64,000 nucleotides of DNA from Setaria digitata. Taxonomy: Eukaryota > Nematoda > Chromadorea > Rhabditida > Setariidae. Positions 51,441 to 64,000 of this stretch are shown here, in pieces. The stretch is taken from NCBI GenBank assembly GCA_003640385.1, contig RCAB01000041.1:124001-188000 (forward strand), in the 5' to 3' direction. The number at the start of each line of letters is the position of its first letter. Position 1 is the stretch's first letter. The notes beneath the pieces were generated by a model, which was not told where the DNA came from, did not search any database, and was given only the letters and a program-made list of their open reading frames with translations. A program made the translations under genes and the position numbers.

Positions 51441-54400
51441 GGTTAATGAGAAAGCCAAAAGAGAAATTAATTTTTTGATCTATTAAAAAATATGAAAGAA
51501 GCTATTCATTCATTGATTGGTAAATCTAAAATAAATTTCAAATTTAGCAATCAATTCTACTATGTGCACATCAGTGGTCATATAAAGCATAAATAAAAGC
51601 TGCCAAAAAATTACCACGACTAGAAATATGGTGCCAATGTCGAGAAATAGCAACGTGATCATGGTCATAGTTATAATTGAAATTGTTCATGCAGTACAAG
51701 CAGTTTTTTTGTAATTAAAATGTTATTAACATAGCCACAATCACTGCCATAATTTTGTCTATCGTTTTTTTAATGACTCTAATTACTTTAAAAAATAAGT
51801 GATTTCTGAAACTCAAGCTAATTAAGTTCCTAGAAAATTGATAAGTAGAAAATGCTTATCAAGCATGATCTTTTCTTCTAATGATAAATCTAGTATATTT
51901 CCATGATTTTTTTGCTTTCTTTTCTTTCCGCTTTTTCTTCATTTCATAAGACTCAGGGAAGCTTTAAAAAAATTCACAAGACTTTAGAAAAAAAAGTTTA
52001 TCTTTGTATGACAGATAATCATTTGGATAATGAAGCTCACAGGACCTCTGCAAAAAAAAAATACCTTAATCATTTATAAATTGCGGCAACAATTTCGCTT
52101 GGGTAAATGTATTTGATTCAGAATCAAAATAAATTAAGGATTGAGAAAAAAAAAACCCTAAGTTTTTAATAAACATTTAGCAGTAACATCAGTTAAAAAA
52201 TAAAAAGAAAAAAGAAAAGCATCATTTTTTATAAAATTCTAAAGCAAAGATTACAAAATAATTAAAAAACTAATTGCAAAAATAAGAAAAAAAATTTGTG
52301 TCAACAAAAAATTTAATAGACAACAAAAAAAATTTTTAAAGCAATACATTAAAAAACATTAACTTAAAATTTAAAATAAAATTTTTTTCATGTATGTTAT
52401 CAACAAAAATTGTTGAAATTTATCAAAATTTCCAAGCTGACATAAAAGTGATTTTATTTAAAAAATACTTTTGTAAACTTTTTTCTTCAATTTAAGTCCA
52501 GTTTATTTTGCTAGAGTAAAAATTACCATCTTCACACATCAAATTTCTTATAGTTCTCTGGAGTATTTATTTTCAATCATTAATTTATCATTTATTCAAA
52601 ATGTAATTGAACAATGCAAACAAGTGATAGGAGGGAGAAGAGAATTAAATTCTGCAGTTAATAAATTTCATTTTAATTTCAAGTCTTTTAAAATCTTTTA
52701 ATTTCTTCCCGTCCTCTTTTCATTTTGTAATACAGAAGGAAATTTATTATAAAATTAATTTTATCCAGAAAATCGTGTGTTTTTCTTATTGTTCATTTAT
52801 ATTTACAGTTAATTAACTTCTTTTCACCACTTTCCTTTTTTTGTCTTTCTCATTATTATTTTTCTTATTACTGATGATTGAACTTCCAGCTTTTCTCTTT
52901 TTTAATTTGTCATCTCTTCTCTTCCACTTTTTGTTTTACACCTCTTTTTTTTTGCAAATTGTGATATGCTGAAGTGAGAGGAAATTAAAATATACAGAAC
53001 AGAAGATTGGAAATCAATTTTATCCTTTCGTGCATTCTTTTTCCTTGCAAAAAAAATTTCTTATTCAATTGTTTTATTTTATTTTAGGACGAAAAGTTTT
53101 GAATTTATGCTCATAGGTATAACATCATTTTCCTCAATCGTCAAATTAGAATTAAAGATGAAAAAAGAAAAACTTCCTTTCTTTTTTCTTTTTACTTTCT
53201 AATTAGAAAAGATATTTTGGCAATATTTTCCATAGTTTTTCTATTATCGAAAATTGAATTAAAAGAAAACAAATAGACATACTTCTGTGTCTTTTTTGTA
53301 AATGTTTCAATTAAAACAGAAAATCGAAATACTTTAAAAAGTGGAAGAAATAAAATTTTATCGGAAAAAAGTACATTTAACCCATAGGGATAACAAAAAT
53401 TTCGTGTAAGAAGAAAAATTGAAGGCATAGAATTTGATTGAAAAAAAAAAATGAAGTGAATGCTTAGCTTAATGTTCATTCCCTCACTTTTCTCTTCTCT
53501 TCAGAGAAGGAACATCGACCAGTGGTACTTTTTCCTTTTCTTTTAAGCTCAAACTGTTGTCTTAAGTTTTTCTTTTTCAATTTATGAAAGATTAATTAAT
53601 TTCCTATTGTTCTTTTTTCTTAAACTTCATTCGTCTATTTTGAAGAAATGTAATTACTGAATGATAATCCACTTTCTTTCCCATTCCATTTATCTCTTTT
53701 ATTCTTTAAGCAAGAAAAGAGAGAGAGAGAGAAAGAGAGAAAAAAGGGAAACACTTTAAAGTATTGAGAAAGTTCAAATGTCAAAATCTAAGAAAAAATA
53801 CATTAATTTTGAAAGATGAACGTAGCGTAAAAGTAAAATCTATCGAAAATTTTCTGTTTCATCACTGAAAGTTGAAAATGATTATAATAAACTTGTCTAA
53901 TCTAAGTTCTCTTTTTCTTTAATTGCTTCCTCTTTTAGTCTTAAACCTTTTAAATTATATATGAAGTACTAACTTTTAGTGATAAGCTAATTTCGAAACT
54001 AAGACTGATTACTGGAATCTCCGTTTCTGTTCCAAGTACTTGACAAATTAAAGCTTCATTTTTCCGGTGTAACATTTTCCTTTGTACTGAGGCTGTGTAA
54101 GTAAATTACTTACGCAGCAATGCTATAAATTTTGAAGAATAACTTACCTGATCAAAGTTATTAGCATTTTTACAGCTGTTTGTAAGCAAATTATTGTTGA
54201 CATAATTCTAAATTTACCTAGAAATTTGGTTCTATTAAATTATGAAGGAATATTTTAGAATTTTAAACTATAAAAACTTTCATTTGCTGGGAAAGATAAA
54301 ACGATGGAGGAAAGAGGGTGTGAGGACGAAAAGATAAGTTTGATTTTAATTTCTAATGAAAAAATGTGAAATAATGAAAATTCACATCCTTTTTTAAAAA

Positions 54401-54731
54401 ATGATGAATTAATCTTGTCAGTATCATTATTATAATTAGTATTACTATTTATTGATGTGTTTGTTTACGCATCTCCCCGTTGAAAATGCATATAAATTAT
54501 TTAAGTATTAAGAAACGACGAAGCAGAAATATAATCAGTAATAATAATACTTGCAATACAGTGAACATTAATGATTATGACCCAATTTGATTCTTTTCTC
54601 ACTATTACTAACTATTATACCCATTATTGTTATTACTATTACTATCATTATTATTATTATTGCTATTAATACTGCTGCTGTTATTATTATTATTACTTCT
54701 GAGTATTTGTTCGAATATTTTCATGTAGAAA

Positions 54732-54868
54732 TTTAAAGAAATTCCTGAAGGATCAGAAATTAGAAAAAGAGTTGAAACAGCTAAGTAGGTGGATTAACAA
54801 GAAAAAACGGAAACGAAAAAGTAACTCAGAAGTTATTTTGTTTAGCTCCCTCATCAATTTGATATTTT
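54732..54868 (+). other. Possible basic exon
   Basis: Downstream of a CATGTAG acceptor-like site an open frame encodes a charged helix (NLKKFLKDQKLEKELKQL) followed by a KKKRKRK-type nuclear-localisation-like run, then a stop. No family is recognised and no donor or start codon supports it. Confidence 0.15.
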
Positions 54869-56214
54869 AAATTCAGCACGCAATTTAAAATCACGGTACT
54901 TGCGTGACATCTACGTGTGTGTACGTGTTGTACGTTCGAATGAGTTATATTGTATTGTTATACTGTTATATTTATTATGCTGTTTGTGTTAGACGTTTCT
55001 GTGTATATGTGAAGGGATTTAAAAGTGAATCGATGGAGAGCTAAAACAGAATGGAAAGGACTAGCTGAAGGATTTTAGGATAATCATTGACTAAGGCTGG
55101 CTAGTACTTAGTGCAAAGCTTTTTATCGTTTTGGTTTTTCTAAAAAGACACTTTCTCGAGAAAATATTTGATTGATACGAAAAGAATTTATCGCATAGAA
55201 AAGATCAATTTTTATAATTAATTAATTTTAACCGATGCAGAAAGGAGCTATTAGTTTTGAAGTTAAGACTTTTTTCTGAATTTTCGGCACTTTAAATTAG
55301 TCGTTGAAATGATAAATGAAAAAGAAGATTATATAACAGGGTCGTGATAAAACAATGACAATATTAATTAATTGCTTTGGAGTCTAAAAAAAAAAAAAAA
55401 ACAGATTATGAAAAAATGATGCATTATTTTAATGGTCTCTGCTTGTTACTTTTCATTCGCCCTTATTCGAATCAATTAGAAAGAAACAAATTTCAGGTGT
55501 GCCTGATAACCCGTATTATATTAATTATGACACTCCAAAGATCAAAATTTGTTTTTTATTTTCAAATGTGAAAATTAGTTAAAAAAGTAGCAATTTTTTC
55601 AGTGACCAAAGTCAGTGATTAGTTATGCAATCACCACTGATGTCCTAGTTGTATAAGTTAATTACTTATGTCTCGGTGATAATCAATGACAATGATAATA
55701 ATGCTTTGAGAAAGTAGCATTCACTAGACCTTCTTAAAAGTACAGGTAATAATTATAACTGTCTTAAATGTGGTACTAAACCGTGGATTTATCTAGGTTA
55801 TCAAATGTTTCTGATTTATTAGCTTCAATGATAAACAGTGTCCGAAGTTTGTGAAAATTATGCACTTGTATGTGTTTGTTACCGATCGCATTTTATCTTA
55901 AAAATTTCCGGTTTAATAGTTCATTGATCGATGAAACAAATTTCCTTTTTTTTTCAACTGTCAAGTAATTTTGTCTTTTTAGTTTACTTAAGTCTTTACT
56001 TTCTTTGCCTGGGAGAATAGGTGAACAGTTTTTTTCTTCTTTACATGTAAATATCGAATTATTCAAATTGCTTTATAGATTTTTTTCAATTTGCTGCTTA
56101 GTTTTGTGTCATCTACACTTTTTAAAATTCAATAAATTAAAATTCAGGACCAAAAAATTTGCAATCAAATTTTGTCAAGTTATTAAAATCTTTATCCAAT
56201 AAAGCAATTGCTCG

Positions 56215-56315
56215 ATTTAAATTTTATCTCTACGTATTTATCTATTTTATCTCTACCTCGATTTAAATTTTATCTCTACCTATAAATTTTATCTCTCTCT
56301 ATTTTATCTCTACGG
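56215..56315. repeat. Imperfect tandem repeat, ATTTTATCTCTAC core
   Basis: The core TTTATCTCTAC recurs about five times in 100 bp with variable spacers (CTCGATTTAA, GTATTTATCT, CTATAA). Confidence 0.75.
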
Positions 56316-56655
56316 GAAGGATCCAGTATTTCGCTTCATATAAAACACATAGATATAAATAGGTAAAATTTAACAAAAGTAATTCCTCATTAATCTCAAG
56401 CTTATTAGCCAAATATTGTTCTGCATTCTTAGTTTTGGTTACAAAAAATGAATCAATTTCAATTATACAATGGATGAATTTCTCGCATTCCTTTTAGATA
56501 ATTTGTATAATTAGTGGAATTTTCTTAGAATCAAAACTGCCTCACTTTCATAACTATTTACAACTTGTGATACTTTTTCAGCTATTCGTAAAGTTAACTT
56601 TCATTTGTAATTTTCCTCCAACTGCTCATAAGCACTTACACCTGCGCATAACCAT

Positions 56656-56805
56656 ATGGAAAACTCGGAATTTTATTACTTGTTAAAGAATCATGCTAAT
56701 CTAGAAGATACCTGGCAGGAGGAAACTTCAGAATTCGACGCATGTTGTGAAATATGCTCGAAATTAATTAGTATGAAAGATCAATTCATAGTTTTTAAAA
56801 CTTGA
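56656..56805 (+). CDS. Small ORF, 49 aa, doubtful
   Basis: ATG at 56656, TGA at 56803-56805. The product is acidic with a Cys cluster (FDACCEICSKLI) and an aromatic N-terminus (MENSEFYYLLKNHANL). Its local composition is less AT-rich than the flanks. No family is recognised, there is no splice framing, and chance is a serious alternative. Confidence 0.2.
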   Translation: MENSEFYYLLKNHANLEDTWQEETSEFDACCEICSKLISMKDQFIVFKT

Positions 56806-59700
56806 ATATATTGACTTCAAAATTTGCTATTTTTTCGGTATTCATCTTTTCGTTTTAATTTTTTTTTCCATCAGTCGATTAGTCATTTCTTTTTTGTTCA
56901 GAATGACTTTTTTACTTTCCATTCTGCTAGTCATACCGATTTCCACCCATTAATTAATTTTCAGAATTATTGCGATTTTTTACCTTGTAATTTCGGAACA
57001 TAAATGAATATTTCTACTCATTTATTTTATAAAACTAAAAAAATATTTTTTAGTTATTTAATAAATAATTAACTAATCAGTAATTGCTATTATGCTAGCC
57101 GTTATTGCACCTAGCTCGTTCTTGCTAGTCTTTTCAATGTTGTCGTTAAATTACCCTTTCATATTTTCGAGCTCACAAGCATTTATGTGCAAAGACAATC
57201 GAACAAAGAGAGTTTTTGAGATTCAAAATACAGCTTTTAAAATTAACAGGACCTTCCGGAAAAAAAAGGAGAATAATTCGGATAATTGATTCCAAGGTAA
57301 AATGATTTAAGGAAAGACTTTTTTCTTAAAAAAATAAAAAATAAAACGATGTTTTGGAAACTTGCAAGATTATCAATTTCGAGAAGAAGAATAATCGTTT
57401 TCGCTTAAATGTTATGAAAAATAAAACTATTTTAAAAAGAAAAATTCTTATCTCTTTTAATTCAAATCGATCATATATGTCAGAGTTTTGTTGATGGATA
57501 TTTTAACATAAATGTCAAATTTTCATCTCTTTGAAATGCCTTTTCTAATTTCTCAAGCAGTTGGTTTTTCACTCTTAATATCACTTGTTAATAGATTTGA
57601 AATGCTTATCCAATCATTTAGTTATCAATTTTAGAATTAAAACAAGAAATTGATGGCACTGCCAAACTGGCCATAGAGAAATAATAATTTTTAAGATGTA
57701 AATGAATTAATGAAATTTGAAACATTACAAATTTGAATTTTTGCGAATATTTTTAGACAAGAAGCAGCAGATTATAAAATATATTATTCTTAGGCTGTTG
57801 CTAGAAGGGAAAACTATATGTTTTAGCATTAAGTGACAAGAAAAAATCAAACAAGGATTTCGAAGTTACATAAAGTAAAGAAATTTCAATCCAAGGAGCA
57901 AAATTTTGATCGCTATAAAATTCACTGCTTGTATTTTGAAGAATCAATCCTTTTTAAAGGAATTTTTAAAAAAATTTAAAAATAGCAACTTTAAGACGAA
58001 ATAGCAGTGAAAGAGTGGTTAATGTTTCACGAAAATTGCCTTATTCTTGAGCAAGTCATGAATAAAATTTGAAAAAAATAAAAAGTCACTAAAATTTATA
58101 TTATATCAAGAGAAAAACTCAATTTTTTTTTACTTCTTTAGAACATTCATATTTTTGAAGTAGTACTTTTTCACCGTATTTTTTTATCCAAATATCCAAC
58201 CCATTTTCTCAGGGTATGATTGGAACTATCAATAAGAAATTGATTGGAATTATCAGCAAGAAAATAAGAAGTAAATTTTATTTTTAAGAAATATAGAAAA
58301 AGTGATTTTTATGTCAATTCAATTTTTGCAGCTTCATGGAAATTAATTTGAATTTTGTATCTTAAATTTTTCGCTCTTCCCGGTTTCTCTCGTAGTTAAT
58401 AATTTCAGAAATTAAAATAACTCCTATATTCCTGTTTAACTGGCCGGATAACTTGGAATAAATATATATATCAGGATCGATTAAATTATATATTTGCAAG
58501 GCGACATAATAATTGGGTTTTCTGTTGTCAGCGAATAACAGTAGCATTCCATGAAAATTTCGGTAATGATAATTATGTTTATGACAATGATATTGTAAAT
58601 TACCCTTTTCACATTTTGACATTTTACAGGAAAACTCTTTCCAATCCACACGTAGAAAGATCAGAGAGTTTAAATAATTTCTTAAATCATACGGAATGAA
58701 TTTCAGATTTCTGCGAATCCAAATTTGACTGAGTATTTCTGTTTAAAAGAAAAATGATTGGATGAGGAATATTTTGACGGTTAAAAATCAAGAAACGAAA
58801 TGGAATTGATTGGGTTTTCCGTAATGAATTATGCTTTGAAAGCAATTCAAAAGAGCACTGCAATGCTATGATAACATTGGAAGCATGTAGTGATGATAGT
58901 AATCTATCGATAGCTCTTTGTCCCGTCACTTCTTTAAACTATTAATTACTTTTATTAATTATTCGATAATTTTTAATCGTACTTTCTTCGCTTGTTTTAC
59001 TAACATACACTCTTGCGCATACAGCTCTTTGGTTTATATTCTCGAAATAGTTTTTTTGTTTTCCGCGAAAAGCATTAAATCAGTGCTTTCGAAATCAAAC
59101 ATAAAGTTCAAGTGAAATTTGAAAAAAAAAGTTCAAGAATGGAAAGTCTTCTTAATCTTTGCAGTGCTTTAAGGGAAAATTTCAGAATTCTCAGGCAGTG
59201 GTAAAAAATGAAAAATAAAAAAATTTCTTAACATTTTTGTTAAATCGAAAAACAAACTAAAATCTGCTATATAATTTGATTCATTTTTGCAGAACTCTTC
59301 CAATTTAATTCTTTCCATTTCATTTTCAATAACAAAATTAATTATTTTAAAAAGTAATAAAGGGAGTAAACAGAAGACAATTAAATGAACCAAGTGACGA
59401 ATTTATTTAAAAGCGCGAAAAAAAAGTGCGCTGATGAAAAAATGTAAGACGTAAGACGATGGCAGAATTTTTTCTTTAAAAATTTGAAATAATTTTATTT
59501 TAAAAAATACACTAAGAAGTTCACAGCGCAATTGTTTAAGCATTTAATAAACTCATCAACGCCGAGGAAATGATCAAATTAAGAGGAATATTTATGCTCC
59601 AAATTAATTTCATTTTAATTTAAAATCAAATATAGGCTAAGATTTATAAAATATTTCTCAAATAACTGTTGCCTTTTCTTTTTTTTTCTCTCTTTTTCAG

Positions 59701-59819
59701 CATATTTCATTCGAAAATTCAAATTTGGACTTATTCGAGTGATTCAGATGGAGGCAGAAAAGAGACAACAGTTCGACCGGTTTTTCGCGGTGACTGAGAA
59801 ACAGCCGAAGGAGGACTGA
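59701..59819 (+). CDS. Orphan terminal exon or micro-ORF
   Basis: A very strong acceptor (TTTTTTTTTCTCTCTTTTTCAG) ends at 59700. The following frame, entered in phase 1, stays open to TGA at 59817-59819. It reads YFIRKFKFGLIRVIQ, then MEAEKRQQFDRFFAVTEKQ and a short charged end. An internal ATG at 59748 would give a 23-aa peptide. The composition is much closer to coding than its surroundings. It could be the last exon of a gene whose earlier exons are not recognised, or a trans-spliced small ORF. Function unknown. Confidence 0.35.
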
Positions 59820-61291
59820 GTGAAGCGGCGAATTTGAATGTCAAAAATTCTTCTTCATTTCATTGCTCTCATTCACAACATTAAGTAACTTTATAATTAT
59901 GAGTAAAAAACAGAAATAGAATACTTAAAATAGCAATTGAGAGGAAAAAAAGAATTTAAATTTATGTATCTGTCAGATTGGAATAATTTGTGGTTAATGA
60001 ATTCAATTAAGCGATGATAACGACAATGCATAACTGATCGTTGTTGTACTGAAGCGATATCACATATTCCTATCCAAAAGGTGTGAAATCTACTGACATT
60101 ACGTTAAATTTAAATATAATTTTTCTCGATTTTACACTTCATAAAAGTATAATGCTATTATTATTTTATGCAAAGTTAACTAATTCATTTTTTAATTTAA
60201 AACTGAAAGGAAACAATTCTTAGCGCAGTTTCCTTCCGCATTATTTCTTTTTTATATTAATGGTATTTTTAGGCTTTCACTTTCAACGTTGCATCGATGA
60301 TTCTTTAATTTCAGAAATTAGAAAATACTTTTGACATAATTATCAGATGGTTATGATTCATCGAAAATCGGTCATTATTCAAGGGTTTCGGGATAATTAA
60401 CACATCAGCCGGTAGACCGGTTTCACACTTTCGGTTATTTGTAGCATTTTTAATTATTTTTTCTGAATCATTTATTTATGAGAAGAACAATAAACGATGA
60501 CTCACAAATTCTTCTTCATTATCCTTTCATTTCATATTTAAAAATTCAAAACTTTTTTGTTTAATAACAAATTTCGTTGTTAGATTGGTGTCATTTTTAG
60601 GAGGGAAAAGTTGAAGTTCAAAAAAAGTATGAAAGATTAATTTTTATTGTTTATTTTTTATACTTCCTTGAATGAATCATAGGCTGAAAAAATGATAAAT
60701 TGTCCAAAATTAAAATAAATTTCTTTGTTTATTAAAGTAACTCTAAATCGAATTTATAACGCATTAAAATTAAGTGACGAATTCTTTCCCTAATTATTCA
60801 CACGAAAAACTGAAAAGCGTAAAATGGAACAAAAAATTAATTTTTAGTTTTTATCGCAAATTTAATCGAAAGTTGAGTTATTTTTAATTTTTTCGAATTT
60901 TTTTTCGGCTTTTTAATTATCTTTTATTTGAAGCTATTTAACAATGCGTCGAACCATTAATTGTTCATCATATATCGATGTGTCGCACTGTCTTTCTAAA
61001 TTTTTTTTTTTTGCTTCAAGGTAAAAATTTCTAAGGTGAATATTTTAGTCAGAAAGAGCTGTTATCTTAGGAAAATCTATGTTCTTATGGTTACATGCTG
61101 AAAATTACAAAGATAGTACTAATTAATGGATATTTTTTTCAATCTAGTTGCGCTCTAGGGATGTTTTATGAACATGACAATATAATTATGTGATTTTATC
61201 AAACATGGCATTATGAAAAGCTATTAATATGATAATGTGTGTTACTAATGTAGTGATATTATGATAACATAATAGTACGAAAATGTTAAAT

Positions 61292-61314
61292 GCAGCAGCA
61301 TGTGATGCTGCTGC
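61292..61314. repeat. CAG/CTG hairpin
   Basis: GCAGCAGCA and TGCTGCTGC form a perfect 9-bp stem with a 5-nt loop (TGTGA), in AT-rich surroundings. Confidence 0.8.
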
Positions 61315-63186
61315 TTATGTGATATTTTGCTAATACAGTAGCAATATTTGATATTGTAAAGGTGGTAGCATTGATAGTCTGATAATATGATGCTGTTAAC
61401 GCTGCAATCACAAATGCTTCTCATCAGACTATAGGCAAATGATTAGTGATTATCTAGTGATATGTAGAATTAAATATTTTTATTCAGTTTGTTAAAATAT
61501 TAGTAAACTAAAAATGGATAGACTAAAATATATAATCCATGATACCAAAGACTAAAAGAAAGAAATCATGAGAGGAATTGACATTTTCAAGGGTACAATT
61601 TTTTTTTTGCAGTTAGTTATGCTGTTAATTAATTATTGCATGAGAAGAAGAAATGAAATATCCAAACAAGCAATGGGGCGTTTTATATCAATATTTTCGA
61701 AATTTCAAGAAAATGCAGCATCCGTTGCCAAAGCACACCTCTTTAATTAGTTTTATTAATTTTGCATCACATGGCAACATTTTTCAAAACTTCTTTCAAA
61801 TTTTCTAAACAAAAATTGATTTTCCTTTCAAATTTTTCTAACCAAAATTGGGAATAATAAATAATAAAGATTGAAACAAAAGTAAAAAGTAAAAGAAAGA
61901 AATAAAAGCGCCTTTTCATTATCCTTTCGCTTTATAATAGCCATTTATTCTCGACTTTTCTAATAATTTATTGTTTCCCTAGCACCTCTAAACAGCTATT
62001 AATAGTTTAGCCTAGTTCAGCTTAACTAACATACACTTTTTTTTTGTGCAAAAATAACAAAATCAACAGAAGTCAAATTATATGGTAAATACTTAAAAAA
62101 GAATTGCAAAGTTTTTGACTGAATCGTGTAAAACAAGCCCTATTATTTGCTGAGCCGAGCAATCCCAAATTAAAATAAGCCAAATAGTCCAAAGGAGCGC
62201 TGAAGTGAATCGATTAAATCAATAATTGATAATTCTCATAGTGTGTCATCAGTGCAGTAATGTCAAAAAGTTCCATTAATTTTACTCTCTCAAAATAGTA
62301 TCGTTGGCTGAAGTGAAACTGAACAGACACTTTCGTCAGATATCGCAAACATTCTGTCAATCGTTTTCTTTTTTTTCTCATATCTTTTCGCTCCTTTCTT
62401 GAAGTGTAAGCTTTATCCATTCCAACTACGCACGCACGTGTACACTCACGTACACAAAAGCCTGACGCAGAACACGTACTTATACAGACGCACGTGCACA
62501 CCAGGAGGAATTCTTCGCACTATACTACTTTAATCTGTTCATGCAGCACGGTTTCTTTTCTTTCATTGATTAGTATTAATTTCTGAAGATAGAAAAAAGA
62601 AACTTTTTAAAATTAGCGTAGTGAAACGAGGATGGAACTGATATCACGTTGATAGTGGAAATGATAATGCATGATAATATAGTCCGCTTTGTTGTTAATT
62701 AGGATTGTGAAAAATCTGTTGCTTTTAGTCGATCTATCTTAAAACTTTCTTACTAATTAGACGATATTACTTTTCATCCTACCATAAAAAAAATTGCTAC
62801 AAATTTTAATTTCATATTTGCTACTGTATACTTCTCTTGCAATGAAAGCAATAAATGTTTTTCTGCCGCAAATTCGTCAAGCTTCACGAAAGTAACTTGC
62901 AGCTATTTCATTTCATTTATGTTATTTCGTCTGAGACTAATATAAAGCAGTTCTGATTAACCCATTAAAAATGCCATACTAATTAATCAGTCGTCTTCCT
63001 TACACATTCACAATGCTGCGAATTTTTCTCCCTGCTTTAAATATAATTGAAAAAGAAGAAAGAAGAGAAAGTCCACACAATTTAATTAGTTTTACGTAAT
63101 TAGCTGCCATTGCCACTGCACATTTAACCGATATTTGATTTATTTAGCTGCAAATTAAATCGACGGTATAGATAAGGAAAATAAAA

Positions 63187-63340
63187 GTGCAGGTGAGGAG
63201 AGAGTGGTGGTGCAGTGGTGCAGGTGAGGGGGCGATGGTGCAGGTGAGGGGGCGATGGTGCAGGTGAGGGGGCGATAGTGCAGGTGAGGGGCGGATAGTG
63301 CAGATGAGGGGGTGGCAGTGCACGTGAGGGGGTGGCGGAG
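63187..63340. repeat. G-rich minisatellite, 20-bp unit, about 7 copies
   Basis: The unit is GTGCAGGTGAGGGGGCGATG. Three central copies are identical (about 63220-63280). Flanking copies carry substitutions (GATAGTG, GGGGTGGCAGTG), and the first copies are diverged and shortened. The G-run strand is the plus strand. The minus strand translates into Pro/His-rich open frames (CTIAPSPAPSPPHLHH) that are a by-product of the repeat. Confidence 0.92.
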
Positions 63341-64000
63341 TGATTATTTGAAGAGTTGAAATCAATCCGTCTATTGCCACGCAGCAAGCAGTGATTTTTC
63401 CTCATTTTTTGGTCATTGTCGTGTCCTTTTTTCCATCGATTTCAAAGTTTCAAAACTTACTGGTCGTTATCGTGCAATGATCTACTTGATGAATTGATTT
63501 TTTTTTTCAAAAAATGAAAAAAGTTTCAATTTGTAATTTTTCGAACTTTTGTAGCTAGTATTATTCCTGTGTAGCGACTTGTGAAATTAATATTTTTTAA
63601 ATTTAATGATTTCATTTATTTAAATATTTTGATAATTCTGCTTTATCTTAGTCATCTTTCGAGAAATTAAAATAATACGAATAATTTTCAATGTGTTTTG
63701 ATGTTTCTCATTTTCTTTTCTTTTATTTTAAATTTTATTGCATTGCTAACAATATTTTTATTGGGAAATGAGAAATTTTCATTTGCTTTTTCGTTTTTCG
63801 GCAAGAGAATTTTCAGAAAGGAAAAACAAGGAACTGGTTAGTCAATAAGCTCTAAACCGTTTCTTTCTGTTAATTTTCCTTATTTTTATTTTTATTTATA
63901 TATATATATATTTTTTTTCATATATCAGACTGTTCTGCAAGAACGTAATCCAACCATCTCCTTTTCTTTTTGGTGATTTATTTCTTAAAATGAAATTCAA

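Larger units (their letters stand above)
49561..64000. other. 14-kb gene-poor region
   Basis: No gene is recognised between the mannosidase stop codon and the window end. The sequence is very AT-rich with poly-A/T runs, a purine GAGA tract (about 53719-53744), an ATT-rich microsatellite (about 54610-54700), an imperfect ATTTTATCTCTAC repeat (56215-56315), a CAG/CTG hairpin (61292-61314) and a G-rich minisatellite (63187-63340). Four short stretches are less AT-rich, framed like exons, and described separately. The region may be a long intron or the regulatory DNA of a gene beyond 64 kb. Confidence 0.5.

Noticed and set aside
53717..53745. GAGA purine tract as a regulatory element
   Set aside because: It is a short simple repeat with no nearby recognised gene, so no function can be supported.
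62214..62501. Minus-strand open frame with many cysteines (CTCVCISTC)
   Set aside because: It translates an ACGTGT/GCAC-rich low-complexity stretch. There are no splice sites and no balanced composition; it is most likely a by-product of the repeat-like DNA.
63124..63405. Two Pro/His-rich minus-strand open frames
   Set aside because: They are frames through the 20-bp minisatellite; the 20-bp unit keeps several frames open without coding meaning.
1..64000. Bacterial (Wolbachia-type) insertion, CRISPR array, provirus or transposon coding sequence
   Set aside because: I looked for long uninterrupted bacterial-like frames, regularly spaced direct repeats, and reverse transcriptase or transposase motifs on both strands and saw none. 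The only long uninterrupted frame is the PDK1-type kinase, which is eukaryotic.

Overview
This is a nuclear contig from a nematode, most likely a filarial or other clade III (spirurid) worm. The evidence is base composition of roughly 70% A+T, genes split into many short exons, the tight nematode splice acceptor (TTTCAG/TTTTAG), acceptors a few bases before start codons as in spliced-leader trans-splicing, and gene content that matches animal (MSH4, TMF1, PDK1, SMYD, Golgi mannosidase II) rather than bacterial families. The species cannot be named from sequence alone.

Layout. (1) 1-3.4 kb, minus strand: 3'-incomplete gene for an unrecognised acidic, probably nuclear protein. (2) 5.6-16.5 kb, minus strand: a TMF1 (TATA element modulatory factor / ARA160) golgin with more than 20 exons. 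Its roughly 3-kb intron contains, on the same strand, an uninterrupted PDK1-type kinase gene (9.18-10.10 kb). (3) 17.0 kb, plus strand: tRNA-Asn(GUU). (4) 18.3-25.1 kb, minus strand: the meiotic MutS homologue MSH4 (C. elegans HIM-14), nearly completely resolved into exons. (5) 27.9-32.7 kb, plus strand: a SMYD-type (SET+MYND) lysine methyltransferase, divergent from MSH4 across 2.8 kb. (6) 39.5-49.6 kb, plus strand: a complete Golgi alpha-mannosidase II (GH38); 23 exons sum to 3270 nt, or 1089 aa, with every splice phase consistent. (7) 49.6-64 kb: 14 kb with no recognisable gene. It holds simple repeats, a G-rich 20-bp minisatellite and a few orphan exon-like islands.

The genes are not an obvious functional unit. 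TMF1 and mannosidase II both act at the Golgi, MSH4 acts in meiotic recombination, and the kinase and methyltransferase are signalling or chromatin proteins. No operon is evident.

The most notable signals are: the nested intronless PDK1-like kinase without a PH domain; an altered Walker-B block in MSH4; two single-N joins flanked by near-identical 94-bp and 171-bp copies (assembly artefacts rather than biology); several perfect palindromes built of (AT)n capped by unique arms; and a non-canonical GC-AG intron in the mannosidase gene. I found no convincing new multi-gene system, virus, mobile element with coding capacity, CRISPR array or bacterial (Wolbachia-like) insertion.
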